A stretch of 64,000 nucleotides of DNA from Actinoplanes palleronii (GTDB taxonomy: Bacteria; Actinomycetota; Actinomycetes; Mycobacteriales; Micromonosporaceae), in contig NZ_BOMS01000014.1 of NCBI RefSeq assembly GCF_016862315.1, forward strand, positions 310,001 through 374,000. The letters are read 5' to 3'. Numbering within the stretch: position 1 is the stretch's first letter; the number at the start of each line of letters is the position of its first letter. Under the pieces are notes generated by a model. That model saw only the letters and a list, made by a program, of their open reading frames with translations. It was not told the DNA's origin and ran no database searches. Position numbers and translations under genes: made by a program. This document shows positions 1-8,178 of the stretch, in pieces.

Positions 1-17
1 CCGGCTGCTGAAGAGAC

Positions 18-1088
18 TCAGACGGAACGGCGGGTAGCCGCGTCGGCGAGCCGCCGCAGCGCGTCCCGCGCCTCCTCGTCGATCGGCGCCGCGGCCAGCG
101 CGGCCAGCGACCCGGTCATCAGCTCGTCGATGCGCGCCTCGGTCGCCGCCAGGGCCCCGCTGTCCCGGATCAGCACGCGCAGCCGCTCCACCCCGGCGTC
201 GTCCAGCGCCGGATCGCCGAGCGCCACGTCCAGCTCGGCCCGATCGGCCTCGCCGAGCGCGCCGAACGCGGAGGCCACCAGGTACGTCCGCTTGCCCTCC
301 CGCAGGTCGTCCCCGGCCGGCTTGCCGGTCTGCGCCGGGTCGCCGAACACCCCGAGTACGTCGTCGCGCAGCTGGAACGCCTCGCCCAGCGGCAGCCCGA
401 ACCCGGTGTACGCGTCCGGCACCTCCGGACCGGCCCCGGCCAGTGCCGCGCCGAGCAGCAGCGGCCGCTCGACGGTGTACTTCGCCGACTTGTACCGGGC
501 GACCTTGCCGGCCCGCTCCAGCGAGGTGTCCCCGGTCGCCTGGGTGAGCACGTCCAGGTACTGACCGACGGTCACCTCGGTGCGCATGTCGTCGAAGACC
601 GGCCGGGCCCGCGCCAGATCGGCCCACGGCATCCCGGAGCGGTGCAGCAGCTCGTCCGACCAGACCAGCGCCAGGTCGCCGAGCAGCACCGCGGCGCAGT
701 CGCCGAACCCGGCCGCGCTGCCCCGCCAGCCCGCGCCGGCGTGCAGCTTCTCGAACCGGCGGTGCACCGACGGCTCCCCGCGCCGGGTGTCCGACCGGTC
801 CATCAGGTCGTCGTGGATCAGCGCGCTGGCCTGCACCAGCTCCAGCGCCGCGACCGCCGCGACGACCTCCTCCGAGTCGGTGCCGCCGGCACCGCGGAAA
901 CCCCAGTACGCGAACGCCGGCCGCAGCCGCTTCCCGCCGCCCAGCACGAACTCGGACACCGTGCCGGACATGTCGGCCAGCGCCGGATCGATCGCCAGCA
1001 GCCGGTCGCGCTGCCCGGCCAGGAACACGGTCAGCGCCTTGTCGACACGCGGCCGCAGCCCGGCCAGTTCGAGCGGGGAGTTCGTCAC
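18..1088 (-). CDS. Polyprenyl (geranylgeranyl-type) diphosphate synthase
   Basis: Trans-prenyltransferase of 356 residues that condenses isopentenyl diphosphate with allylic diphosphates, giving GGPP or a related chain for carotenoids, quinones or lipid carriers. The first Asp-rich motif is HDDLMDRSD (residues 92-100) followed by RRG; the second is RDDVLGVFGD (241-250), with Gly replacing the fifth-position Asp, as I recall is common in actinobacterial members. GGGKRLRP near residue 50 is the usual diphosphate-binding start. The GTG start at 1088 lies 7 nt after a TAGCGT -10 on the minus strand, so the mRNA is probably leaderless. It is divergent from metF, a pairing I recall from other actinobacteria. 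Product chain length cannot be read from sequence. It could feed the carotenoid operon at 19-25 kb, but this is inference. Confidence 0.9.
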   Translation of the reverse strand: MTNSPLELAGLRPRVDKALTVFLAGQRDRLLAIDPALADMSGTVSEFVLGGGKRLRPAFAYWGFRGAGGTDSEEVVAAVAALELVQASALIHDDLMDRSDTRRGEPSVHRRFEKLHAGAGWRGSAAGFGDCAAVLLGDLALVWSDELLHRSGMPWADLARARPVFDDMRTEVTVGQYLDVLTQATGDTSLERAGKVARYKSAKYTVERPLLLGAALAGAGPEVPDAYTGFGLPLGEAFQLRDDVLGVFGDPAQTGKPAGDDLREGKRTYLVASAFGALGEADRAELDVALGDPALDDAGVERLRVLIRDSGALAATEARIDELMTGSLAALAAAPIDEEARDALRRLADAATRRSV

Positions 1089-1148
1089 ACCCGCGACGCT
1101 ACTTGTTCGAGAAGGTCGGCCCGCAGACCGGCCCGGTAGAGTTCCGGT

Positions 1149-2072
1149 GTGTCTCTCGGACTTCCCTCAAAGCTGCCCGGCACCCCGGCGATCGGCGAGC
1201 TGATCCGTGGCGCGGCGCCGACGTTCTCGTTCGAGTTCTTCCCACCCAAGACCCCGGACGGCGAGCGGCTGCTCTGGCAGGCGATCCGTGAGCTGGAGTC
1301 GTTGCGGCCAAGCTTCGTGTCGATCACCTACGGCGCGGGCGGCACCACCCGGGAGACCACCGTCGCGGTCACCGAGCGGGTCGCCACCGAGACCACCCTG
1401 CTGGCGATGGCCCACCTCACCGCGGTCGACCACTCGGTCGCCGAGCTGCGCAACGTGATCGGGCGGCTGGCCGGGGCCGGCATCCGCAACGTGCTGGCGC
1501 TGCGCGGCGACCCGCCGGGCGACCCGATGGGCGAGTGGGTGCGGCACCCCGAGGGCGTGCGCTACGCCGAGGACCTGGTCCGGCTGATCCGCGAGTCGGG
1601 GGACTTCAGCGTCGGGGTGGCGGCGTTCCCGTACAAACATCCCCGCTCGGCCGACGTCGAGAGCGACACGCTCAACCTGATCCGCAAGTGCCGGGCCGGC
1701 GCCGACTACGCGATCACCCAGATGTTCTTCGACGCCGAGGACTACCTGCGGCTGCGCGACCGGGTGGCGGCGGCCGGCTGCGAGACCCCGATCGTGGCCG
1801 GGGTGATGCCGGTGACCCGGATGGCCACCATCGCGCGGTCCAGTCAGCTCTCCGGTGCGCCGTTCCCGGCGGAGCTGCTGCGCCGTTTCGACCGGGTCGC
1901 CGACGACGAGTCCGCGGTGCGGGAGCTGGGCGTCGAGGTCTGCTCGGAGATGTGCGCGCGGCTGCTCGACGAGGGGGTGCCGGGCATCCACTTCATCACC
2001 ATGAACCGTTCGACCGCGACCCGTGAGGTCTGGCAGCGGCTGGCCCCGTCGGACGTCGCCGCAGCGGCGTGA
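1149..2072 (+). CDS. metF: 5,10-methylenetetrahydrofolate reductase
   Basis: FAD-dependent cytosolic enzyme reducing 5,10-methylene-THF to 5-methyl-THF, the methyl donor for methionine synthesis. At 307 residues it has the usual bacterial MetF length. [10 protein letters not shown] near residue 25 is the family's N-terminal signature with the catalytic Glu; [10 protein letters not shown] (about residues 117-126) and [10 protein letters not shown] (about 54-63) are further typical motifs. The GTG at 1149 is 6 nt downstream of a TAGAGT -10 (1137-1142), implying a leaderless transcript. Its stop overlaps the start of the next gene by 4 nt (GTGA), so the two are probably translationally coupled. 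Confidence 0.95.
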   Translation: MSLGLPSKLPGTPAIGELIRGAAPTFSFEFFPPKTPDGERLLWQAIRELESLRPSFVSITYGAGGTTRETTVAVTERVATETTLLAMAHLTAVDHSVAELRNVIGRLAGAGIRNVLALRGDPPGDPMGEWVRHPEGVRYAEDLVRLIRESGDFSVGVAAFPYKHPRSADVESDTLNLIRKCRAGADYAITQMFFDAEDYLRLRDRVAAAGCETPIVAGVMPVTRMATIARSSQLSGAPFPAELLRRFDRVADDESAVRELGVEVCSEMCARLLDEGVPGIHFITMNRSTATREVWQRLAPSDVAAAA

Positions 2073-2698
2073 CCTGGGACGACTACGCCGAGGCCTGGTC
2101 CGGGCTGCACGGCGGGTTCGACCCTCGGCGGGCGTCGCCGGTGGTGCGGGGGTGGGTGCTCACCGCGTACACGATCGGGGTGTGGCTCGGCCGCCGCCGG
2201 GTGTCGCCGATGACGGTGACCACTATCGGTCTGCTGGTCTGTGTCGCGGTGCCGTTCGCGGCCCGCGGCAGCCTGCTCCTCGCCGCGTTCCTGATCCTGG
2301 TGGCGGCGGCCGCGGACGGCCTCGACGGCGCGGTCGCGGTGATCACCGATCGCGTGACAAAAATCGGATTTGTGTACGACTCGGTCGCCGACCGGATCGG
2401 CGAGCTGGCCTGGCTCGCCGCGTTCTGGGTCGCCGGCGCCCCGGGCTGGCTGGTGACCGCGGCCGGCGCGGCCAGCTGGCTGCACGAGTACGTGCGGGCC
2501 CGCGCCTCGGCCGCCGGGATGTCCGAGATCGGCGTGGTGACCGTCGGGGAGCGGCCGACCCGTGCCCTGATCGCCGGCCTCGGACTGGTTCTGATCACCG
2601 TGATCGACCGGCCGTGGCTGCCCGCCGCGCTCTGGCTCGCGCTGCAATTCGCCGGTCTGGCGCAATTGTCGGTGGCGGTCCGCCGCGCCCTGCGCTGA
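2069..2698 (+). CDS. CDP-alcohol phosphatidyltransferase family membrane protein
   Basis: Integral membrane protein of 209 residues from the family that joins a CDP-activated lipid to an alcohol acceptor such as inositol phosphate or glycerol phosphate. The active-site signature is visible from about residue 75: DGLDG, then an Ala, then GFVYDSVAD, which supplies all four metal-binding Asp residues. The Arg normally following the Ala (DG-x2-AR) is Val here. Several hydrophobic segments flank the motif. The GTG start overlaps the metF stop, and this is the only start that uses the coupling. The substrate cannot be assigned; linkage to metF looks like positional conservation, not shared pathway. 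Confidence 0.8.
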   Translation: MTWDDYAEAWSGLHGGFDPRRASPVVRGWVLTAYTIGVWLGRRRVSPMTVTTIGLLVCVAVPFAARGSLLLAAFLILVAAAADGLDGAVAVITDRVTKIGFVYDSVADRIGELAWLAAFWVAGAPGWLVTAAGAASWLHEYVRARASAAGMSEIGVVTVGERPTRALIAGLGLVLITVIDRPWLPAALWLALQFAGLAQLSVAVRRALR

Positions 2699-2732
2699 CC
2701 GTTTATTCGGTTGTCGGGCGTCGATGCCGCGC

Positions 2733-2788
2733 CTATTTTCTTTCTCAGCAGGAACGCCATCTGACCTGCTGATTCGGGATGAAAATAG
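2733..2788 (+). promoter_or_regulatory. Nested inverted repeat in the HNH gene leader
   Basis: Two perfect 8-bp inverted repeats are nested: CTATTTTC (2733-2740) with GAAAATAG (2781-2788), and inside them TCAGCAGG (2745-2752) with CCTGCTGA (2765-2772), leaving a 12-nt apical loop. The structure ends 7 nt before the GGAGG ribosome binding site (2796-2800). It could be an mRNA hairpin affecting initiation or a protein-binding site; I know no family for it. Confidence 0.5.
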
Positions 2789-2810
2789 AGTTGACGGAGG
2801 TGAAACCCCA

Positions 2811-3248
2811 ATGAGCGCGGTTCTGGTTCTGAACGCCGACTGCGGGCCGCTGCACCGGGTCAGCCTCCGGCACGCGATCCGGATGCTGTTCCGTCAGGTG
2901 GCGGTCGTGCACGAGGCGCAGCCGGACGCGACCATCGGTGTCTTCCCGGTGCCGACCGTGGTCCGGCTGGTCAGTTATGTGGTGACCCGCTGGCGGTTCG
3001 GCCGCGGCCCGGGCTGGTCCCGGGCCGGCGTGCTGGCGCGCGACAAGCGGACCTGCGCCTACTGCGGGGCCCCGGCCACCACCATCGACCACGTTTTCCC
3101 CCGCTCGCGCGGTGGCGGCAACGAATGGCTCAACACCGTCGCGGCTTGCGGCCGATGCAACAACCGCAAGGGCGACCGGACGCCCGCGGAAGCCCGCATG
3201 CCGCTGCGCGTGACGCCGTACGCGCCGGCCTGGGTGTCTTTCGCCTGA
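2811..3248 (+). CDS. HNH endonuclease family protein
   Basis: Small protein of 145 residues ending in an HNH nuclease fold: CAYCG (about residues 84-88), then IDHVFPRSRGG with the metal-binding Asp-His, then CGRCNNRKGD supplying the second Cys pair and catalytic Asn. The N-terminal 70 residues (VLVLNADCGPLHRVSLRHA) are typical of a stand-alone actinobacterial HNH family of unknown role. The ATG at 2811 follows GGAGG with 10 nt spacing; upstream in-frame codons lie inside the inverted repeat and are unlikely starts. No toxin partner, phage gene or intron surrounds it, so homing or defence roles are not supported. Confidence 0.85.
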   Translation: MSAVLVLNADCGPLHRVSLRHAIRMLFRQVAVVHEAQPDATIGVFPVPTVVRLVSYVVTRWRFGRGPGWSRAGVLARDKRTCAYCGAPATTIDHVFPRSRGGGNEWLNTVAACGRCNNRKGDRTPAEARMPLRVTPYAPAWVSFA

Positions 3249-3300
3249 TACCGGGGGCCGGCGGGTTAACACGGGGATTCGCCGGTCGCCCCTCGGCTGT

Positions 3301-3332
3301 CTCCGGATCGTCCGCTACTGGACGATCCGGAG
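3301..3332 (+). promoter_or_regulatory. Candidate MarR operator 1 and marR promoter
   Basis: A perfect 13-bp inverted repeat (CTCCGGATCGTCC, 3301-3313, and its complement 3320-3332) with a 6-bp spacer ends immediately before a TAGCCT -10 (3334-3339). That -10 lies 6 nt before the marR ATG, so transcription probably starts at or near the ATG. The palindrome covers the -35 region, as expected for autorepression. Confidence 0.7.
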
Positions 3333-3345
3333 ATAGCCTTGTTTC

Positions 3346-3816
3346 ATGTCCGCTCCGGAACGCACCCAGCTCGACGTCAGCCGCCTGCTCAACGAGGCCG
3401 GTCACGCGCTGACCAACCGGCTCGCCGCCGCGCTCGCCGAGGTCGACCTGACACCCCGGGCGCAGTGCGTGCTGATCCACGCGCTGGAGGAGGACCGCAC
3501 CCAGATCCAGCTCGCCGCGCTCGCCGGCCTGGACAAGACCACCATGGTCGGGACCGTCGACGAGCTGGAGAAACGCGGCCTGGCCGAGCGCCGGGCGTCG
3601 GCCACCGACCGGCGTGCCCGGATCATCGCGGTCACCGAGAAGGGCCGGCTGGCCGCCGAAGAGGGCCAGCGGATCGTGGACCGGGTGCACGGGGACGCGC
3701 TGGCGGCCTTCCCGGCGGAGTCGCGCGCGGTCTTCCTCGATCTGCTCGGCGCGCTGGCGCTTTCTCGCGACGAGGTCGCCGGTCCGCATGCGGTCCGCCG
3801 GCCGCGCGGTGCTTGA
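3346..3816 (+). CDS. MarR family transcriptional regulator
   Basis: Winged-helix repressor of 156 residues, the usual MarR length. The recognition region reads QIQLAALAGLDKTTMVGTVDELEKRGL, followed by the wing ERRASATDRRARIIAVTEKG with the conserved DxR. It is followed after 50 nt by a DHA2-type exporter in the same orientation, a classic pairing in which the regulator senses a phenolic or drug ligand and releases the exporter promoter. Palindromes overlap both its own promoter and that of the exporter. The ligand is unknown. The start has no ribosome binding site, in keeping with a leaderless mRNA. Confidence 0.9.
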   Translation: MSAPERTQLDVSRLLNEAGHALTNRLAAALAEVDLTPRAQCVLIHALEEDRTQIQLAALAGLDKTTMVGTVDELEKRGLAERRASATDRRARIIAVTEKGRLAAEEGQRIVDRVHGDALAAFPAESRAVFLDLLGALALSRDEVAGPHAVRRPRGA

Positions 3817-3830
3817 TAGATCCCTTCGGG

Positions 3831-3850
3831 ATAGTCCGCTTGCGGATTAT
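3831..3850 (+). promoter_or_regulatory. Candidate MarR operator 2 in the exporter promoter
   Basis: ATAGTCCGC (3831-3839) and GCGGATTAT (3842-3850) form a near-perfect inverted repeat (8 of 9 pairs). It overlaps a -35-like TAGTCC (3832-3837) that lies 17 bp before a TACGGT -10 (3855-3860); the exporter ATG follows 6 nt later. It shares the core GTCCGCT with operator 1. Confidence 0.6.
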
Positions 3851-3866
3851 CTGCTACGGTCGGATC

Positions 3867-5363
3867 ATGAGTCCTTCCCGTGGCGCAACGCTGGCCGTGC
3901 TCTGCACCGTCGCGCTGATGATCGTTCTGGACAGCACCATCGTCGCCGTGGCCATCCCCGCCATCCAGCGGGATCTCGGCTTCACCCCGGCCGGCGTCGC
4001 CTGGGTGGTCAACGGCTACCTGGTCGCCTTCGCCGGCCTGCTGCTGCTCGCCGGCCGGCTCGGTGATCTCCTCGGCGCCCGCCGGGTCTTCCTGACCGGC
4101 CTGACCGTCTTCACCGCGGCCAGCCTGCTCTGCGGCGTCGCCCCGAACGCCGGCCTGCTGGTCGCCGGCCGCTTCGTGCAGGGCGCCGGCGGGGCGCTGG
4201 CCTCCGCCGTCATCCTCGGCATGATCGTCCGGCTCTTCCCGGAACCCGGCCCGCAGGCCCGCGCCATGGGCATCTTCAGCTTCACCCAGGCCGGCGGCGC
4301 GGCGATCGGCTTCGTGGCCGGCGGCGTGCTCACCGACCTGGCCGGCTGGCCCGCGATCTTCCTGATCAACGTCCCGTTCGGGGTGGCCGCCTGGTTCTTC
4401 GGTCGGCGGTTCATTCTTGACGGTGACCGCTTCGCCGGTCGGGTCGACGTCCTCGGTGCGCTGCTGATCACCGCGGGTCTGTCGCTCGGCGTTTATGCCA
4501 TCGTCGCGGTCGGCGAGCCGACCTCGCCGGCTCCTGCCTGGTCACTGGCCGCTGCCGCGTTCCTGCTTGTCGTCCTTTTTCTGGTACGACAGGGAAAGGC
4601 GCCCGAACCGCTCATCCCGCTCCGCCTGCTCCGCCGCCCGTGGCTGCTGGCCGCGAGCGCCACCATGGTGCTGATCATGGCGGCCGGGATGGGCTTCCAG
4701 TTCGTGAACACGCTCTTCCTGCAGCGGGTGATGGGCTTCGACACGCTGCGGACCGGTCTGGGCTTCCTGCCCACCCCGATCGTCATCGGCCTGGTGTCCC
4801 TCGTCGTGGCGGCCCGGCTGACCGCCCGCTTCGGCCCGCGCCGGGTGCTGCTGACCGGCCTGCTGCTGCTCGCGGCCGGGCTGGCGCTGCTCTCCCGGAT
4901 TCCGGCGGCTCCGTCATATGTGGTCGACCTGCTGCCCGCCCTGATCATCATGGGCCTGGGCGTCGGCATCACCGTCCCGGCGATCATGATGCTGGCCATG
5001 GCCGGCGCGTCCTCCGAGGACACCGGCCTGGTGTCCGGCCTGAACAACACCGCACAGCAGGCCGGCGCGGCGCTGGGCCTGGCGGTCCTGGCCGCGGTCG
5101 CCGCCAGCCGCACATCCTCCCGTCTGGCCGCCGGTGTGGCGGAGCCGCTGGCGCTGCGGGACGGGTACAGCTCGGCTTTCCTGGTGGGCGCCGCTTTCGT
5201 GGCGGCCGCCGCCCTGATCACCGCCACCGCCCTCCGCCACCCACCGACCACCCCGGCCGTTCCTGGCGCCGCCGCCTCTGCTTCGGTTGCCGCCGGCTCT
5301 GTCGGTTCTGGTGCGGCCCCGAGCGCCTCCAGGCCGCCCGCTGCTGCTGAGCCGGGCAATTGA
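3867..5363 (+). CDS. MFS drug exporter, DHA2 (14-helix) family
   Basis: Proton-driven multidrug exporter of 498 residues with the length and hydrophobic pattern of the 14-helix DHA2 group (EmrB/QacA-like). Helix 1 contains VALMIVLDSTIVAVAIPAIQ, the DHA2 motif D1 with a membrane Asp; motif A follows (GRLGDLLGARRVF) and the helix 5 motif C region is recognisable around GAAIGFVAGGVLTD. The C-terminal 40 residues are an Ala/Pro/Ser-rich tail. The reading frame is open further upstream, but the ATG at 3867 follows a promoter 6 nt earlier and opens directly into helix 1. Probably repressed by the upstream MarR protein. Substrate unknown. Confidence 0.9.
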   Translation: MSPSRGATLAVLCTVALMIVLDSTIVAVAIPAIQRDLGFTPAGVAWVVNGYLVAFAGLLLLAGRLGDLLGARRVFLTGLTVFTAASLLCGVAPNAGLLVAGRFVQGAGGALASAVILGMIVRLFPEPGPQARAMGIFSFTQAGGAAIGFVAGGVLTDLAGWPAIFLINVPFGVAAWFFGRRFILDGDRFAGRVDVLGALLITAGLSLGVYAIVAVGEPTSPAPAWSLAAAAFLLVVLFLVRQGKAPEPLIPLRLLRRPWLLAASATMVLIMAAGMGFQFVNTLFLQRVMGFDTLRTGLGFLPTPIVIGLVSLVVAARLTARFGPRRVLLTGLLLLAAGLALLSRIPAAPSYVVDLLPALIIMGLGVGITVPAIMMLAMAGASSEDTGLVSGLNNTAQQAGAALGLAVLAAVAASRTSSRLAAGVAEPLALRDGYSSAFLVGAAFVAAAALITATALRHPPTTPAVPGAAASASVAAGSVGSGAAPSASRPPAAAEPGN

Positions 5364-5955
5364 GCGTGTGAAGCTGGGCGCGGTCCGCACCCATATCTCC
5401 CGAGCGCTCCGTCGTCGTGCGGCCCGAGATCGGTGGGGCGGCGGGGGTACACGCACCGCGCCAGCAGGGCGGCAGAGGCACTCACTGGGCGTTCATGGGG
5501 CGGTGGGGTCCCGCACTTCGCACTCGCGGGGCGGTAGCAGTCCGCGATGGGCCGGGGCGCGGGGGCGGCAACTGCCCGCGATCGGGTGATGCGTGCGATT
5601 CCCTCCCAGACAAGGGCGGTGACAGGCCGCGATCCGATAGTGCGTGCGCGCCCCGCCCCCCTGTGGGCTGTGCGCGCACGCAATCGGTCATCGCGGACCC
5701 GCACCGCCCCCCAGCGGCCGGGGCGGGCAGGTCGAAGCCTGCCGACATCACGTCTTCACCCGCCGCCGTGCGGGTCCGCTGTCCCGTGCGGGCCCACCGC
5801 CGTGCGGGTCCGCTGTCCCGTGCGGCCGTAGGTCTGTCGCCCGCGGCCGTCGCGGCGGCTCGTTGTTGTGCGCTGACCTCCGCTGGCGCTATGACGCGAA
5901 CCCGCAGCGCCGTCAGTAATGTCAACAGAACATTGACATTTGGTAGCCTGGTCTG
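5364..5955. other. Non-coding stretch with short repeats
   Basis: No convincing gene: open frames here are low-complexity Arg/Pro/Ala translations on both strands without ribosome binding sites. It holds a 29-bp sequence repeated at a 34-bp period (from 5763 and from 5797) and an imperfect inverted repeat (about 5631-5690) built around GCGTGCGCGC. The right end contains the promoter of the next gene. Confidence 0.5.
5918..5940 (+). promoter_or_regulatory. Inverted repeat over the promoter of the 5956 gene
   Basis: AATGTCAA (5918-5925) and TTGACATT (5933-5940) form a perfect 8-bp inverted repeat with a 7-bp spacer. A TAGCCT -10 (5944-5949) follows at once, then 6 nt to the GTG start, so the repeat covers the -35 and spacer region. 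This is the typical place for an operator. Its local AT content is unusual for the window. Confidence 0.55.
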
Positions 5956-6702
5956 GTGTCCACTCATCATGGCTTCGCTTCGTCGGAACCTGCCGCTCAA
6001 GGTGCCGAGCCCGTGACCGCGCAGTCCGATGACGAGTCATCCGGTGCCGCGGAGGCGTTCAGGCGGCATGGCGGGGCGTCTGGCCTCATGGAACTCCGTG
6101 AGATCCAGGCACGGCGGGCACAGCTCGACGCCGACGAACTGGCGCTGATCGACCGAGCCAGGCGCGCCGGATCCACCTGGCCGGCGATCGCCGCGGCGTT
6201 GGGTCTGTCCAGCCGTCAGGCGGCGGAGCAACGTAGGCACCGCCTGGCGCAGGCCGCCGAGCGCGACTCCCGGCCGCAGCGGGCCGAGCTCGATCAGGGC
6301 TACGGCGAGACCCTGGCCGCCCTGCGCAAATCCGCCGTCGACCTGCACCTGCGCATCGGCGCCGACCGCCGCTGGGATGCCCGCTTCCCCCGCGCCGCCC
6401 TGGTCCGCGAAACCTTGTCAGCCGCTCCGGACGCCCCACCCGGCGCCCTCTACGACCTGGTCGCCGAAGCCCTCGCCGACCTGTCCACCCATCCCCTCCC
6501 TCACCCGCCCACGATGCCCACCGGCTCGGCCGCGCTGCCCGCGGACCCGGCCGCCGGCTCGACTGTGTCGCCCGCCGGCTCGGCCGCGCGGTCCGCGGGG
6601 GCGGGTGGGACACGCGGCGGGCGAGTTCAGGGGCTTCCGGTGCCGCTGCGGGCCGCGGTGGGTCGGCTGCGTGCCAGGTTTGAGGAGGCAAGGCCGGGTT
6701 GA
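5956..6702 (+). CDS. HTH-like protein of unknown function
   Basis: I do not recognise a named family. The 248-residue protein has a region from about 45 to 95 (ELREIQARRAQLDADELALIDRARRAG, then STWPAIAAALGLSSRQAAEQRR) resembling a sigma-region-4 or HTH fold of the kind seen in actinobacterial DNA-binding proteins. The C-terminal 90 residues are Pro/Ala/Ser-rich and end in a basic stretch. The GTG at 5956 has no ribosome binding site and lies 6 nt after a -10, so it is likely leaderless. It ends at the -35 of the following MFS gene and may regulate it, but this rests on position only. Confidence 0.6.
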   Translation: MSTHHGFASSEPAAQGAEPVTAQSDDESSGAAEAFRRHGGASGLMELREIQARRAQLDADELALIDRARRAGSTWPAIAAALGLSSRQAAEQRRHRLAQAAERDSRPQRAELDQGYGETLAALRKSAVDLHLRIGADRRWDARFPRAALVRETLSAAPDAPPGALYDLVAEALADLSTHPLPHPPTMPTGSAALPADPAAGSTVSPAGSAARSAGAGGTRGGRVQGLPVPLRAAVGRLRARFEEARPG

Positions 6703-6762
6703 CAGTGAGGCGCTCAACTCCGCAGAATGTGAGTCCAGCTGACTCAATTCTGGAGTGGACGC

Positions 6763-8178
6763 ATGCGCCGGAACGCCGTGTTGTTCGTCTTGATCTCCCT
6801 CTGTTCCGGTTTTGGCAGCACCGCGATGAGTCTCGCGGCGGGGCTGTGGATCCTCGACCTCACCGGTTCAGCGAGCCTGGCCGCGCTGGCGGGCCTCGGG
6901 ACCTACGCACCGGCGCTGGCCGCGCCCTGGCTCGGCGCCCTGGTCGACAGGTTCCCGCGCCGGCCTCTGGTGATCACGGTCGACCTGGTGATCAGCGCCG
7001 CGATCCTGGCCCTGCTCGCGGCACCCGACGCGAGCTGGATCTACCTGGTGTTGCTGGTCCGTGGATTCAGCTACGTCCTGCTCGACGCGGGCGAGACCGC
7101 TCTGCTCCCGGCCGCTCTGCCGCCGCGCCTGCTCGGGGACGTCAACGGCTGGCGTTCCAGCGCCCAGGAAGGCATGAAACTCCTGGCCCCACTGGCCGGC
7201 GCGGCCCTCTACGCCTGGCGGGGCCCCCATGCGGTGGTCCTTGTCTGCGCCGCCCTCCCGCTTCTCACCGCCTTCCTGTACGCCCTGGTCCACCTCCACC
7301 CACCCAACCCGGCACGCCTGCCAAGCCCCGCCGTCGGCGCGGATGCCGTCGGGCCGCGACGGGAACTGTCTGATCCGGCATCACCGGCCGATGACGCGTA
7401 TGCCGTAGCCACGGAGCAGGGGACTCCTCATCCGCCGTCCGCAGGGCCGATACCCGCCTCAGCCCGTGACGGCGCCGCGCGCCGCGCCTCCGATGACCGC
7501 GGCGGCTCCGAGCCGGGCGACGGCAGTGACAGCGCAGGCCGGGAGTCGTCTGCCACGCCCGCCGACCCCGATGCCGAGCGGCCGGTGACTCTGGGCTGGA
7601 CCAGCGTTCGTGCCGGGTTGACGGCTCTGTGGCGGGAGCCGTTGCGGACGCCAGTCCTGGTCGCCGCCGTGGCGATCGCGGTCTCCGGCATGACCAACGC
7701 CGCGGTGCTGCTCCACCTCGTCGAAGACCTGCATCATCCCGCCACTCACTTGGGCATTCTCTCCAGCGCGCAGGGCGCCGGGTCGATCGTCGGCGGACTG
7801 CTGGTGGGCCGGCTGCTCGCCCGCCTCGCGGCGGTCCGGGTCGCCGCGCTCGGTGCGGCGCTGTTCGCCGTCGCCTGTGTCGCCTGGTCGCTGCCGTGGT
7901 GGCCCGCGATGATCGTCGGTAGCGTCCTGGCCGGCCTGGGTCTGCCCTGGACCCTGATCGCCGGAATCACCGTGATCCAGACCCGCACTCCCGATCACCT
8001 CCTCGGCCGGGTGGCCGCCACCGGCAACATGGTCATGTTCGGCCCGATCACCCTGGCCATCCCGCTCGGCGCCGCCCTGGCCCAGCTGGGCGCCCGCCCG
8101 CCGCTGCTCCTCGGCGCCACCCTGGCCTTGACCGCCGCCGCGGCCTCCACCCACCGCCGCGCCACCCCGGCCCTTTGA
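6763..8178 (+). CDS. MFS transporter with large central loop
   Basis: Membrane transporter of 471 residues with about 12 predicted helices. Motif A appears as GALVDRFPRRPLV near residue 60 and the first helix carries SGFGSTAMSLAAGLWILDLTG-like sequence typical of macrolide/enterobactin-exporter-like MFS proteins. Between the two halves is a roughly 100-residue hydrophilic insert (about residues 180-270) rich in Ala, Pro and Asp and probably disordered, longer than usual. A TTGACA (6699-6704) overlaps the previous stop codon, with CAGAAT (6723-6728) 18 bp later as a possible -10, so it can be transcribed separately from the upstream gene. Substrate unknown. Confidence 0.8.
   Translation: MRRNAVLFVLISLCSGFGSTAMSLAAGLWILDLTGSASLAALAGLGTYAPALAAPWLGALVDRFPRRPLVITVDLVISAAILALLAAPDASWIYLVLLVRGFSYVLLDAGETALLPAALPPRLLGDVNGWRSSAQEGMKLLAPLAGAALYAWRGPHAVVLVCAALPLLTAFLYALVHLHPPNPARLPSPAVGADAVGPRRELSDPASPADDAYAVATEQGTPHPPSAGPIPASARDGAARRASDDRGGSEPGDGSDSAGRESSATPADPDAERPVTLGWTSVRAGLTALWREPLRTPVLVAAVAIAVSGMTNAAVLLHLVEDLHHPATHLGILSSAQGAGSIVGGLLVGRLLARLAAVRVAALGAALFAVACVAWSLPWWPAMIVGSVLAGLGLPWTLIAGITVIQTRTPDHLLGRVAATGNMVMFGPITLAIPLGAALAQLGARPPLLLGATLALTAAAASTHRRATPAL

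Noticed and set aside
5417..6016. Overlapping frames on both strands before the 5956 gene
   Set aside because: Low-complexity translations without starts or family features; they overlap a well-formed promoter.
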